A DNA stretch of 34,495 nt from Fibrobacter sp. (GTDB taxonomy: Bacteria > Fibrobacterota > Fibrobacteria > Fibrobacterales > Fibrobacteraceae), in contig JAFXLS010000068.1 in assembly GCA_017530965.1 (NCBI GenBank), positions 1-34,495 of the forward strand, given 5' to 3'. Position 1 is the stretch's first letter. Every line of letters starts with the position of its first letter. Under the pieces are notes generated by a model that saw only the letters and a list, made by a program, of their open reading frames with translations, was not told where the DNA came from and did no database searches. Made by a program: the position numbers and the translations under genes. Below, in pieces: positions 1 to 7,785 of the stretch.

Positions 1-49
1 AGATCCTCTGGAACTTAAAGCTTGCTAAATAAAGGTTAAAGGAATACAA

Positions 50-1432
50 ATGCTTAAACAATATCCTATGCTACGCTATGTCCTGCAGAAGGGGTTCTGG
101 TATCTCCTGACCTTCGTTTTTGCAGTGGCATTGAACTTCGCCTTGCCGCGTCTTGGCGACAACAACCCGGTCGACATCATTATGGGTCAGGCCGGTAAGG
201 GCCTTTCTCCGACTGAAGCTCAGAAGAAGAAGGCCGAACTCCTGGTGTCCTTCGGTATGGCCGAACTCGATGATCAGGGTAACGTGATTTATGAACCGGA
301 AGTGGACGAGAACGGCAACATGGTGACCAAGCGCGTCGCCAAGCTTGACGAGAACGGCGCTCCGGTGATGACGACTGTCAAGGAAGTCAACGAAGACGGC
401 ACCCCGAAGATGGTGGAACGCCAGAAGGTTGACGCCGAAGGCAATCCGGTGTTTGAAGAAAAGCCGGTGCTCGATGCCAAGGGCAAGCCCGTGATGGTCA
501 AGGACCCGAAGACCAAGAAGAAGGTCGAAAAGGTTGAAAAGATTGCCGTGATGGAACAAGTCCAGGCTGAACGTCAGGACACCGTCATGATTGAAGAACC
601 GGTTCTCAAGACCGACCCGAAGCTCAGCTCTGCATTCTCGCAGTTCCTGCGTTACATCGGCAACGTGTTCAAGGGTGACCTCGGTCTTTCTTACCAGAAC
701 AACGAACCGGTGACCAACGTGATCAAGAAGTCCCTCCCGTGGACGCTCCTTATCCAGGCCCCGACCATCTTGCTCGGCTGGATTATCGGTAACCTGCTCG
801 GAGCTTTCGCTGCCTACAAGCGCGGCATTTTCGACAAGGTGTTCTTCCCCTGCGCTATGTTCCTGAACGGTGTGCCGTACTTCGTGTTCGGTATGCTCCT
901 CGTGGCTCTCTTCTCCATTACTCTCGGCTGGTTCCCGGCCATGGGCGCCTACAGTTCCGACATTCCGGAACTCACCTTCTCCTGGACCTGCATCAAGAGC
1001 GTCGCTTGGTACTACATCCTCCCGTTCTTCAGCTGCTTCCCGATTCTTCTTTCGGGTCAGGCAACGGGTATGCGCTCCATGTCGATTTATGAACTCGGTA
1101 CCGACTACATGAAGTACGCCAAGTGGCTTGGTCTTCGCGAAGGCAAGATCATCAGCTACGTGTTCCGTAACGCCATGCTCCCGCAGCTCACCGGTCTTGC
1201 CCAGTCCTTGGGTGCCATGGTGGGTGGCGCACTCATTACCGAAATGATCTTCTCTTATCCGGGCCTTGGTATGGCTATGCTCAACGCCATCCAGAAGAAC
1301 GACTACGCAACGATTCAGGGTTGCACCTTGATGATTTCTACCTGCGTGCTCGTTGCTAACTTCGCCGTCGACGTGCTCATCGCCGTGTTCGATCCGCGCG
1401 TGAAGGCCGGTCTCCAAATGGGAGGTAAGTAA
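50..1432 (+). CDS. ABC transporter permease, OppB/DppB-like, with periplasmic repeat insertion
   Basis: Inner-membrane permease subunit of a peptide/oligosaccharide-class ABC importer, 460 residues. The first membrane segment is at about residues 15-33. The family region resumes near residue 195 (FLRYIGNVFKGDLGLSY) and runs through further membrane segments to the permease-ATPase coupling region (GLREGKIISYVFRNAMLPQL) and the typical end with FDPRVK. Family members are usually about 310-340 residues; the excess is a hydrophilic insertion at roughly residues 50-190 that should lie outside the membrane. ATG at 50 is preceded by AAAGGA at good spacing. It heads a four-gene operon; the next start follows after 2 bases. 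The substrate-binding protein is not in the window and may lie upstream. The substrate is unknown. The neighbouring GH9 cellulase makes cello-oligosaccharides possible, but that is inference. Confidence 0.88.
   Translation: MLKQYPMLRYVLQKGFWYLLTFVFAVALNFALPRLGDNNPVDIIMGQAGKGLSPTEAQKKKAELLVSFGMAELDDQGNVIYEPEVDENGNMVTKRVAKLDENGAPVMTTVKEVNEDGTPKMVERQKVDAEGNPVFEEKPVLDAKGKPVMVKDPKTKKKVEKVEKIAVMEQVQAERQDTVMIEEPVLKTDPKLSSAFSQFLRYIGNVFKGDLGLSYQNNEPVTNVIKKSLPWTLLIQAPTILLGWIIGNLLGAFAAYKRGIFDKVFFPCAMFLNGVPYFVFGMLLVALFSITLGWFPAMGAYSSDIPELTFSWTCIKSVAWYYILPFFSCFPILLSGQATGMRSMSIYELGTDYMKYAKWLGLREGKIISYVFRNAMLPQLTGLAQSLGAMVGGALITEMIFSYPGLGMAMLNAIQKNDYATIQGCTLMISTCVLVANFAVDVLIAVFDPRVKAGLQMGGK
263..523 (+). 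repeat. Tandem 14-residue coding repeat inside the OppB-like permease
   Basis: Residues about 72-158 of the permease contain six copies of a motif of the form hydrophobic-D-x-x-G-x-P-V-hydrophobic followed by charged residues. The conserved glycines fall at residues 77, 89, 103, 117, 131 and 145, so five of the six copies are spaced by exactly 14 residues (the first step is 12). The DNA copies have diverged, so this is an old protein repeat and not recent slippage. Its topology places it in the periplasm. Confidence 0.8.
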
Positions 1433-1434
1433 TT

Positions 1435-2280
1435 ATGTTGAAACTCTTAAGAAACCTTCTCAAGTCCCCGATGTTTGTCATCGGTATCTCGATCTTCGTG
1501 CTCACGCTCCTGATCGCGCTCTTTGGCCCTCTCTTCTACAACGTCGATACTCACGCCCGTGACATTCTCGCTGGCCCGTACGCAGGTTCTTCTTCTGAAC
1601 ACCTGCTCGGTACCGACCACCTCGGTCGTGACTATGTGTCGCTCCTGATTGCTGGCCTGCGCAGTTCCCTCTATGTGGGTTTCGTGGCCGGTATCATCGC
1701 GACGACAATCGGTGTGCTTATCGGTCTGTTCGGCGGTTTCCGTGGCGGCTGGATCGACGAAGTGCTGAACATGTTCACGAACCTCTTCATCGTGATTCCG
1801 CAGTTCGTTATCCTCGTGCTCATCAGCTCTGCCGTGAAGGATGGCCGTTCCCTCACCTTGATCGGCCTCATCATCGGTCTTACCGCTTGGAGCTGGTCTG
1901 CCCGTGCCGTGCGTGCCCAGGCATCGTCCCTGCGTAGCCGCGACCACATCGCGCTTGCCCGCATCAACGGCGCATCTACGCTCACGATCGTGATCAAGCA
2001 TGTGCTTCCGTATTTGCTCTCCTACGTGTTCATGGTGTTCATCATGCAGGTGGGTTCGGGTATCCTTTCCGAAGCTTCCATCTCCATGATTGGCCTTGGC
2101 CCTGTCGACACGACTAGCCTCGGCATCATCCTGAACCAGGCGAAGGACAACGGCGCTCTTGCCGACTCCATCTGGATTGCCTTCATTCCGGCGACCCTCG
2201 TGGTGACCCTTACGGTGTTTGCCCTTTACCTCATCAACACGTCTATGGAAGGCGTCTTCAACCCGCGTCTGCGCAAATAA
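1435..2280 (+). CDS. ABC transporter permease, OppC/DppC-like
   Basis: Second membrane subunit of the importer, 281 residues, normal for the OppC/DppC family. Visible marks are an N-terminal membrane segment (MFVIGISIFVLTLLIALFGP), the family signature HLLGTDHLGRDYVSLLIAGL near residues 56-75, the coupling region SLRSRDHIALARINGAS, and a C-terminal membrane segment ending in NTSMEGVFNPRLRK. It starts 2 bases after the first permease, with GGAGG at 1421-1425 in the end of that gene as ribosome site, so the two are translationally linked. It should pair with the upstream permease to form the channel, powered by the two ATPases that follow. Confidence 0.9.
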   Translation: MLKLLRNLLKSPMFVIGISIFVLTLLIALFGPLFYNVDTHARDILAGPYAGSSSEHLLGTDHLGRDYVSLLIAGLRSSLYVGFVAGIIATTIGVLIGLFGGFRGGWIDEVLNMFTNLFIVIPQFVILVLISSAVKDGRSLTLIGLIIGLTAWSWSARAVRAQASSLRSRDHIALARINGASTLTIVIKHVLPYLLSYVFMVFIMQVGSGILSEASISMIGLGPVDTTSLGIILNQAKDNGALADSIWIAFIPATLVVTLTVFALYLINTSMEGVFNPRLRK

Positions 2281-2291
2281 GAGGTAACGAA

Positions 2292-3290
2292 ATGTCTGAA
2301 AATGTATTTGAAGTAGAAAATCTCGGCCTCTATTACCTTGGCCGTTTCGGCGACAAGACTCATGCCGTGACGGATGTTTCCTTCTCCATGAAGAAGGGCG
2401 AAATCCTCGGTATCGCAGGTGAATCTGGTTGCGGTAAGTCCACCTTGGTGTCCGGCCTTATGGGCATGTGCATTCCGCCGCTTTACCCCGAAAAGGGTGA
2501 CGTGCGTGTGCGCGTTGGCGACCACATGGAATCCCTGATGCACCGCAAGCTCGAAGATGTTCGCGCCAACGTGCTCGCTCAGCAGGTCTCCATGATTCCG
2601 CAGGGTGCATTCAACGCCCTGAACCCGGTGCGTAAAATCAAGGACATCGCCGCCGACGTGATCGCTGCCCACCAGCAGCCGGGCAAGAAGCTCGACCACA
2701 AGGAAATCTACGACCGCCTTTGCGAACGTTTCGACCTGTTCGGAATGGACACCAAGCGCGTGCTGAACTCCTACCCGATTCAGCTCACCGCCGGTGAACG
2801 CCAGCGTTCCGTGATCGGTATCTCCACCTTGCTCAACCCGCAGATGGTGATCGCTGACGAACCGACTTCCGCTTTGGACGTGTCTACCCAGAAGGAAGTG
2901 ATCAAGATGATTTTCGATCTTCTTGACAAGGGCATCTTCTCCACGATGATCTTCATCACCCACGAACTTCCGCTCCTGTACCACGTGGCAGACAACATCG
3001 CCATCATGTACGCCGGCGAAATCGTGGAATACGGTACGGCTGACCAGGTCGTTAAGGACCCGCGTCACCCCTACACCCAGGCTCTGATGGGCGCTATGCT
3101 TTCTACCGAAGCTTCCCAGCGTACCCGTCATCCGGTGGCTATCGAAGGTGCTCCTCCGAGCCTCAAGAACAAGATCGTGGGTTGCCGCTTTGCACCCCGC
3201 TGCAAGAAGGCATGCCCCGACTGCAAGAAGAATACCCAGAACATCCGCATTGTAGGCGACCGTCAAGTGAGGTGCGATTATGCTGTCTGA
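2292..3290 (+). CDS. ABC transporter ATP-binding protein, OppD/DppD-like
   Basis: Cytoplasmic ATPase of the importer, 332 residues. Walker A is GESGCGKST near residues 43-51. Walker B and D-loop are VIADEPTSALD, the switch histidine follows in FITHE, and the C-terminal oligopeptide-transporter domain has its usual cysteines (GCRFAPRCKKACPDC). The ABC signature reads LTAGERQR where OppD proteins usually have FSGGMRQR, so the LSGGQ consensus is degenerate here. The start has AGAGG just upstream. The gene overlaps the next ATPase by 11 bases. It likely forms a heterodimer with that protein, each contributing half of both ATP sites. Confidence 0.9.
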   Translation: MSENVFEVENLGLYYLGRFGDKTHAVTDVSFSMKKGEILGIAGESGCGKSTLVSGLMGMCIPPLYPEKGDVRVRVGDHMESLMHRKLEDVRANVLAQQVSMIPQGAFNALNPVRKIKDIAADVIAAHQQPGKKLDHKEIYDRLCERFDLFGMDTKRVLNSYPIQLTAGERQRSVIGISTLLNPQMVIADEPTSALDVSTQKEVIKMIFDLLDKGIFSTMIFITHELPLLYHVADNIAIMYAGEIVEYGTADQVVKDPRHPYTQALMGAMLSTEASQRTRHPVAIEGAPPSLKNKIVGCRFAPRCKKACPDCKKNTQNIRIVGDRQVRCDYAV

Positions 3291-4092
3291 TAAACCCGTT
3301 GTATTTTCCGCTAAGCGCATCAGCAAGGACTTTGGTGCCGGTAAGACCCTGAAGACCGCCGTGAAGGACGTGTCCTTCGACATCTACGACGAAGAATTCA
3401 TCTCCATCGTGGGAGGCTCGGGTTGCGGCAAGTCCGTGCTCGCCAAGATCATGCTCGGTCTTTACAAGCCGACTCGCGGCCAGTTCCTGTATCGCGACAA
3501 GCCCATCAAGAACCTGAAGGCTCACTGGAACGAAGTGCAGTCCGTGTTCCAGGATCCGTTCGGCTGCTTCAACCAGTTCTTTACCATCCGTAGCCAGCTG
3601 GAAGACGCCCTGAACATCCTCAAGGACAAGCCCTCCAAGGAAGAAGTCCGCCGCCGCGTGGACGAAGGCCTGATGGCTGTGAACGTGAAGCCCGAAGACA
3701 TCGAAGGCAAGTATCCGTTCGAACTTTCCGGTGGTCAGATGCAGCGTATGCTTTTGGCCCGTATCTTCGCGCTCCGTCCGAAGGTCTTGATCGCTGACGA
3801 AGCCACCTCCATGGTGGACGCCTGCGTGCGTGCCAACATCCTCGATTACTTGCGTAAGTTGAAAGACGAACTCAAGATGACCGTGGTGTTCGTGACTCAC
3901 GATATCGGTCTTGCAAACTACGTTTCTGACCGTATCTTCATTATGCACGACGGTAAGATCGTGAACCAGGGTACTCCGGAAGAAGTGCTTGACAACACGA
4001 CCGAACCGCACACGCTCAAGCTGCTTGACGATATTCCGGAAGTCCACAAGACCGAATGGATCAAAAACAGCCATCGTTCTAAGAAAGGCTAA
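3280..4092 (+). CDS. ABC transporter ATP-binding protein, OppF/DppF-like
   Basis: Second ATPase, 270 residues, shorter than typical OppF (about 310-330) because the C-terminal oligopeptide-transporter extension is mostly absent. Walker A is GGSGCGKSV (valine where Ser/Thr is usual at the last position), the Q-loop is VFQDPFG, the signature is a canonical LSGGQMQR, Walker B is VLIADEATSMVD, and the switch region is FVTHD. The ATG lies inside the end of the upstream ATPase gene with GAGG in front, so translation is coupled. It is the last gene of the importer operon; a hairpin and a strong terminator follow at 4098-4155. Confidence 0.88.
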   Translation: MLSDKPVVFSAKRISKDFGAGKTLKTAVKDVSFDIYDEEFISIVGGSGCGKSVLAKIMLGLYKPTRGQFLYRDKPIKNLKAHWNEVQSVFQDPFGCFNQFFTIRSQLEDALNILKDKPSKEEVRRRVDEGLMAVNVKPEDIEGKYPFELSGGQMQRMLLARIFALRPKVLIADEATSMVDACVRANILDYLRKLKDELKMTVVFVTHDIGLANYVSDRIFIMHDGKIVNQGTPEEVLDNTTEPHTLKLLDDIPEVHKTEWIKNSHRSKKG

Positions 4093-4097
4093 CAGCC

Positions 4098-4117
4098 CTG
4101 TTTTCCACTGAAAACAG
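4098..4117 (+). other. Hairpin downstream of importer operon
   Basis: CTGTTTTC and GAAAACAG form an 8-bp perfect stem around a CACT loop, six bases after the stop codon of the last ABC gene. There is no T-run directly after it, so it may protect the mRNA 3' end rather than terminate. Confidence 0.5.
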
Positions 4118-4124
4118 AAAATCA

Positions 4125-4155
4125 CCCCCTGGAATGACCATTCCGGGGGTTTTTT
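4125..4155 (+). terminator. Rho-independent terminator of the ABC importer operon
   Basis: CCCCC-T-GGAATG and CATTCC-GGGGG pair with one bulged T and a two-base loop, followed by six T's. The -10 element of the next gene starts only four bases after the T-run. Confidence 0.9.
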
Positions 4156-4158
4156 AGG

Positions 4159-4171
4159 TATATTCTAGGTA
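4159..4171 (+). promoter_or_regulatory. Predicted leaderless promoter (-10) of the GH9 gene
   Basis: TATATT at 4159-4164 ends seven bases before the A of the start codon, so a normal start site would be the A of ATG itself. No Shine-Dalgarno sequence is present. No convincing -35 is seen; any -35 would lie within the preceding terminator stem. Confidence 0.5.
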
Positions 4172-5898
4172 TGAGATTCTCTAAAAACGTGATTTTAGCA
4201 AGCGCGGCTTCTGTAGCCGTGTCTTTTTCGTCTGCTGTTGCAGGCCCCCTTGTAAACCAGCTGGGCTTTACACCCGATGCAGAAAAAATCGTCGTTTACC
4301 CCGGTAGCGATGCCAACGGCCTGGAGGTCCACGACCTCAACGGAAAGGTAGTCCTGAAATTGAAGGCTCCCATGGTCTATGACTGGGAATACAGCGGCGA
4401 AGAAGTGCAGACTTTCGATATTTCTGCCATCAAGAAACCTGGCACCTACCGTCTTTTCCGCGGCAAGGAATATGTAGGCACCCCCATCGTAGTGGGCAAA
4501 AACGTTTATGACGACTTGGTAAAGGCAAGCCTCAAGTGGTTCTACTACCAGCGCGCCAGCATGCCCCTAGAACCACAATATGCAGGCAAGTGGGCACGCG
4601 CCGCAGGCCACAAGGACAGCAGGGTTATCATTTACGGCACCGACAAGCTGACCGGAGGTAAGGGCAATGGTCAGGTAATTAAGTCCGACCGTGGTTGGTA
4701 TGATGCCGGTGATTACGGCAAGTACATCGTAAATTCGGGCATTACCGTGTTCACTCTGCTCGAAGCCTACGAGAATTTCCCGAAGTATCTGGATTCGCTG
4801 ACCTGGAACATTCCCCGCGAATTCGCGAAGTATCCTGAAATCTTGGAAGAAGTGCGCTACAATCTGGACTGGATGCTCACTATGCAGGATAAGGATGGCG
4901 GCGTTTACCACAAGGTGACAACGCTTAAGTTCGGTGGAAGCGTTCTTCCTGAAAACGATAGGGATGCTCGCTATGCAATTATCAAGAATGTAACAGCAAC
5001 GCTTGACTTTGCTGCCGTAATGGCGCAGGCAAGCGTCGTTTACAAGAACATTGACAAGGCATATTCCGACAAGATGCTCAAGGCCGCCGAAGACGCCTAC
5101 GCTTGGGCCAAGATGCATCCGCAGCAGTTCTACAAGCAGCCTGCCGATGTACAGACCGGCAACTACATGCATGACGGCGAAGACGGCAAGGACGAATTCC
5201 GCTGGGCAGCGGCAGAACTTTTCCGCGCTACCAAGAAGCAGTATTACCAGGATGACCTCAAGAAGAACCTGTTCACAGCCGATGGCGCCTGGTGGGGCAA
5301 TGTAAACATGCTTGCCGCTTTCCGTGTGGCGTTGGATTCTGCCGATTTCGACAAGGAAATTGTCGCTGCGGCCAAGAAAACCGTACTTAACGAAGCGAAC
5401 AACCTCCGCACCGTGGGCGATACGAGTGCCTACCGCCTGCCCGCATTCCCCTGGAGCTGGAACTGGGGCTCCAATAGCGCCATGGCAAACAACGGCATGG
5501 TGCTGGTGCACGCTTACCTGCTTACCAAAGACAAGAGCTACTTGGACGGTGCACAACAGTGCCTCGACTACTTGCTCGGCAAGAACCCGCAAGACATGAC
5601 TTATGTGACAGGCTTCGGTTACAGGAGCCCGCGTAACCCGCACCACCGCCCGAGTGAATCGGACATGGTGGATGATCCGGTGCCGGGAATGCTCGTAGGT
5701 GGCCCGCACCTGGGCAAGCAGGACATCAACCTGGACGGCAAGGAAAACTGGAAATGCCCGAACTATGCCTCCGCCGACAAGCCGGCTCTCGCCTACCTTG
5801 ACAACCGTTGCAGCTATGCCACGAACGAAGTGGCTATCAACTGGAATGCGCCACTTGCCTACCTCGCCGCAGCGCTCGAAGCGATTTATAACAAGTGA
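4171..5898 (+). CDS. Secreted glycoside hydrolase family 9 endoglucanase
   Basis: A cellulase of 575 residues cutting beta-1,4-glucan with inversion. A signal peptide occupies residues 1-24 with a likely cut after SAVA. An N-terminal Ig-like domain (CelD-N type, about 25-110) is followed by the (alpha/alpha)6-barrel. Catalytic features are visible: the WYDAGDYGKY motif with Asp178 and Asp181 (base), the NPHHRPS motif with His491/492, and the NEVAINWN motif with Glu553 as acid. The protein ends soon after the last motif, so there is no C-terminal binding module or secretion-sorting domain. It is monocistronic, between a terminator at 4125-4155 and one at 6026-6058. The start appears leaderless. 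It probably acts in the periplasm or on the cell surface; the ABC importer upstream could take up products. Confidence 0.92.
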   Translation: MRFSKNVILASAASVAVSFSSAVAGPLVNQLGFTPDAEKIVVYPGSDANGLEVHDLNGKVVLKLKAPMVYDWEYSGEEVQTFDISAIKKPGTYRLFRGKEYVGTPIVVGKNVYDDLVKASLKWFYYQRASMPLEPQYAGKWARAAGHKDSRVIIYGTDKLTGGKGNGQVIKSDRGWYDAGDYGKYIVNSGITVFTLLEAYENFPKYLDSLTWNIPREFAKYPEILEEVRYNLDWMLTMQDKDGGVYHKVTTLKFGGSVLPENDRDARYAIIKNVTATLDFAAVMAQASVVYKNIDKAYSDKMLKAAEDAYAWAKMHPQQFYKQPADVQTGNYMHDGEDGKDEFRWAAAELFRATKKQYYQDDLKKNLFTADGAWWGNVNMLAAFRVALDSADFDKEIVAAAKKTVLNEANNLRTVGDTSAYRLPAFPWSWNWGSNSAMANNGMVLVHAYLLTKDKSYLDGAQQCLDYLLGKNPQDMTYVTGFGYRSPRNPHHRPSESDMVDDPVPGMLVGGPHLGKQDINLDGKENWKCPNYASADKPALAYLDNRCSYATNEVAINWNAPLAYLAAALEAIYNK

Positions 5899-6000
5899 CA
5901 CGAATGTGTCATCCTGAGTGAAGTGCGAAGCACGGAATCGATATATGAAACTTCGCTCTTTAGAGCGTTAGTTGAATTAGGTTCGAAGGAGCAGGATCTA
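5896..6000. repeat. Intergenic dispersed-repeat-like element with several small hairpins
   Basis: The stretch begins at the cellulase stop codon with a perfect hairpin (TGACAC-GAAT-GTGTCA). It continues with ATCCTGAGTGAAGTGCGAAG, contains CGCTCT-TT-AGAGCG (5954-5967), and ends with GAAGGAGCAGGATCTA. ATCCTG (5911-5916) and CAGGAT (5992-5997) are inverted at the edges. The wording resembles the ATCCTGAGCGAAG/GGATCT type of short intergenic repeat known from many bacterial genomes. That comparison is from memory; only one copy is in the window. Confidence 0.5.
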
Positions 6001-6025
6001 TTTGCTGAGAAAAAAAATATATATT

Positions 6026-6058
6026 ACGGATATGGCTTGATGCCGTGTCCGTTTTTTT
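6026..6058 (+). terminator. Rho-independent terminator after the GH9 gene
   Basis: ACGGATATGGC and GCCGTGTCCGT form an 11-bp stem (two G-U pairs) with loop TTGAT, followed by seven T's. The next gene starts only 15 bases later, so that gene either depends on read-through or has its promoter within this region. Confidence 0.88.
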
Positions 6059-6072
6059 ATTAGGGGGTGTCG

Positions 6073-7785
6073 ATGAAGAAGATTTCTGAGATTACGCGGA
6101 ATGTCGTACAGATTGCCGTGCTCGGCATATTCTTATTTGCGACGGCACCGCTTTTTGCAGCTGGCCTCGTGAAGCTGGACATTGACACAACAGATGCGAT
6201 GGCGACTCTCGGCAATTATGACCGTGGCTTCTATACGCCTCAGGTGTTGCACCTCAAGCCCTCGGGCGGTAAGCCGATTGAAAATCCGTCTAGTAAATTG
6301 CTGCACCTGCGGGCCGAAATTTCGGAATTCAGCAGTCATGCCTGGCTAGGAATCGACACGACCGGTGGCAAGAAGGATACCACCTGGGGTAAGAACCAGG
6401 ACCTCACTGAAGACGCACTGAACGTTCTGCAGACAACATTTGATAACATCCGCGAAAACAAAGGCTTCGTGATCGTGCGCATCTGTTACGATCCGTGGTA
6501 CAACGGTCGCAGCAACGTGACACCCGATCACGAATGGGTGCTCAAGCATGTGAAGCAGCTTGCGCCGGTGCTTTCGAAAAATACCGATGTGATTGTGGCG
6601 CTCGAGATGGGCATGCACGGCGCCTACGGCGAGATGCATTCCGACACGAACATCACTTACGACCGCGTGGCCGAGGCGGTGAACTTGATGCTCCGTAACA
6701 CTCCGCCCGAACTGAAAATTCTTACCCGCACGGGTAACTATTCCGCGAAGGTACTTGGCTTTGACAACTGGGGAGTCGACTTTAATATCGACGGCGAGAA
6801 GTTTGCGGAGATTGCGAAGGCGAAGGGCGACACCATGTTCCGTGTGGGAATGTTCAACGACGGGTATCTGGGAACGCAGTACGATTACGGTACCTGGGGT
6901 GCTGACTGCAATACTTCTATCTGTCGCGAAGAGGGCATTGCCTGGCTCGAAAAGTACGGTATCAACACGCCTTACGGTGGCGAAGCGCTCACGACAGCAA
7001 GCGGTTACCAGGTCATCAATACGCCGGAGTTCTTGGCATACGAAGGTTTCCGCACGCACACGAGCTATTTGAATATTCAGTGGAACAACAACCTGATTGA
7101 CAGCTGGAAAAAGACACAATTTAAGCAAAAGGATTTCGACTACGACCCATCGCGAGTCGATTCGCTTACGGGTTTCAAGTACATCAACGATCACCTGGGT
7201 TACCGCTTTGTGCTGCGCGAAGCATGGATGAGCGATACTGTGGGGAGCGATAGAATTTTACGAGCGAAAGTGCGCATCCAGAATGTGGGCTTTGGAAACC
7301 TGACATGGAACGCTCCGGTAAGGCTTGCTGTTTTAGATGATCTGGAAGGCAGCGATTTGGAAATGTGCCCGACACCGACTTATTATGACCTGCCGGACAT
7401 TGATTCCCGTAATATCCATAGCCGCACAATCTCTATCGCGGGTGGTGATACCGTGATGACATTCGACGGGAATAATGAAATAGAAATTTCTGCCAAGATA
7501 AAAGGGAATAACAAGACTCGTTATCAGGTGTACCTGAAAATCGGCGATATTGCATTCGCAAACCGCATACCTTCTGGAATAGGGTCTTGCGGCATTGAAC
7601 AGCCCGCCGCCTATTTGGGTAAGATTTATTTCGATGAAAGCGTGAAAAGCTCGATTAATCCGCGCACGCTCCCGTCGGGTACTGCGCAAAAGAAAAACGC
7701 CCCCTTCGTTCAGAGGGAGCGTCACAATGCGATTATCCGCGATGGCGAAAAACGCTACCGCGCAAATGGAGCAACTAGCCGTTAA
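6073..7785 (+). CDS. Secreted DUF4874/DUF4832-type protein, glycoside-hydrolase-like
   Basis: 570 residues starting with a signal peptide (hydrophobic core VQIAVLGIFLFATAPLF, cut near FAA). The sequence YDRGFYTPQVLHL, the FVIVRICYD strand and the segment VIVALEMGMHGAYGEMHSD match my recollection of DUF4874. This is followed by a DUF4832-like region with a beta-rich end (FGNLTWNAPVRLAVLDD). Such proteins are thought to have a TIM barrel like glycoside hydrolases, and the substrate is unknown. An in-frame GTG lies at 6067, but the ribosome site AGGGGG (6062-6067) would overlap it, so ATG at 6073 with five bases of spacing is preferred. The last 11 bases overlap rpe, and the last 30 codons encode that gene's terminator. 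Confidence 0.75.
   Translation: MKKISEITRNVVQIAVLGIFLFATAPLFAAGLVKLDIDTTDAMATLGNYDRGFYTPQVLHLKPSGGKPIENPSSKLLHLRAEISEFSSHAWLGIDTTGGKKDTTWGKNQDLTEDALNVLQTTFDNIRENKGFVIVRICYDPWYNGRSNVTPDHEWVLKHVKQLAPVLSKNTDVIVALEMGMHGAYGEMHSDTNITYDRVAEAVNLMLRNTPPELKILTRTGNYSAKVLGFDNWGVDFNIDGEKFAEIAKAKGDTMFRVGMFNDGYLGTQYDYGTWGADCNTSICREEGIAWLEKYGINTPYGGEALTTASGYQVINTPEFLAYEGFRTHTSYLNIQWNNNLIDSWKKTQFKQKDFDYDPSRVDSLTGFKYINDHLGYRFVLREAWMSDTVGSDRILRAKVRIQNVGFGNLTWNAPVRLAVLDDLEGSDLEMCPTPTYYDLPDIDSRNIHSRTISIAGGDTVMTFDGNNEIEISAKIKGNNKTRYQVYLKIGDIAFANRIPSGIGSCGIEQPAAYLGKIYFDESVKSSINPRTLPSGTAQKKNAPFVQRERHNAIIRDGEKRYRANGATSR
7691..7722 (-). terminator. Rho-independent terminator of rpe, inside the convergent coding sequence
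   Basis: Read on the minus strand, ACGC-T-CCCT and AGGG-G-GCGT form a stem with one mismatch, followed by TTTTTCTTTT. It lies about 50 bases past the rpe stop, within the coding region of the opposite gene. Confidence 0.75.

Noticed and set aside
71..1417. Long open frame antisense to the OppB-like gene; similar long antisense frames at 2226-3383, 3163-4125, 4567-5901, 13485-14768, 22741-24090, 28247-29398 and 29887-31227
   Set aside because: They lie opposite genes with clear family motifs, have His/Arg/Val-rich nonsense composition and no ribosome sites. The strong codon bias of the sense genes explains the lack of stops.
5980..6000. Possible tRNA T-arm (GGTTCGAA) near 5980
   Set aside because: No acceptor or anticodon arms fit around it; it belongs to the repeat-like element.
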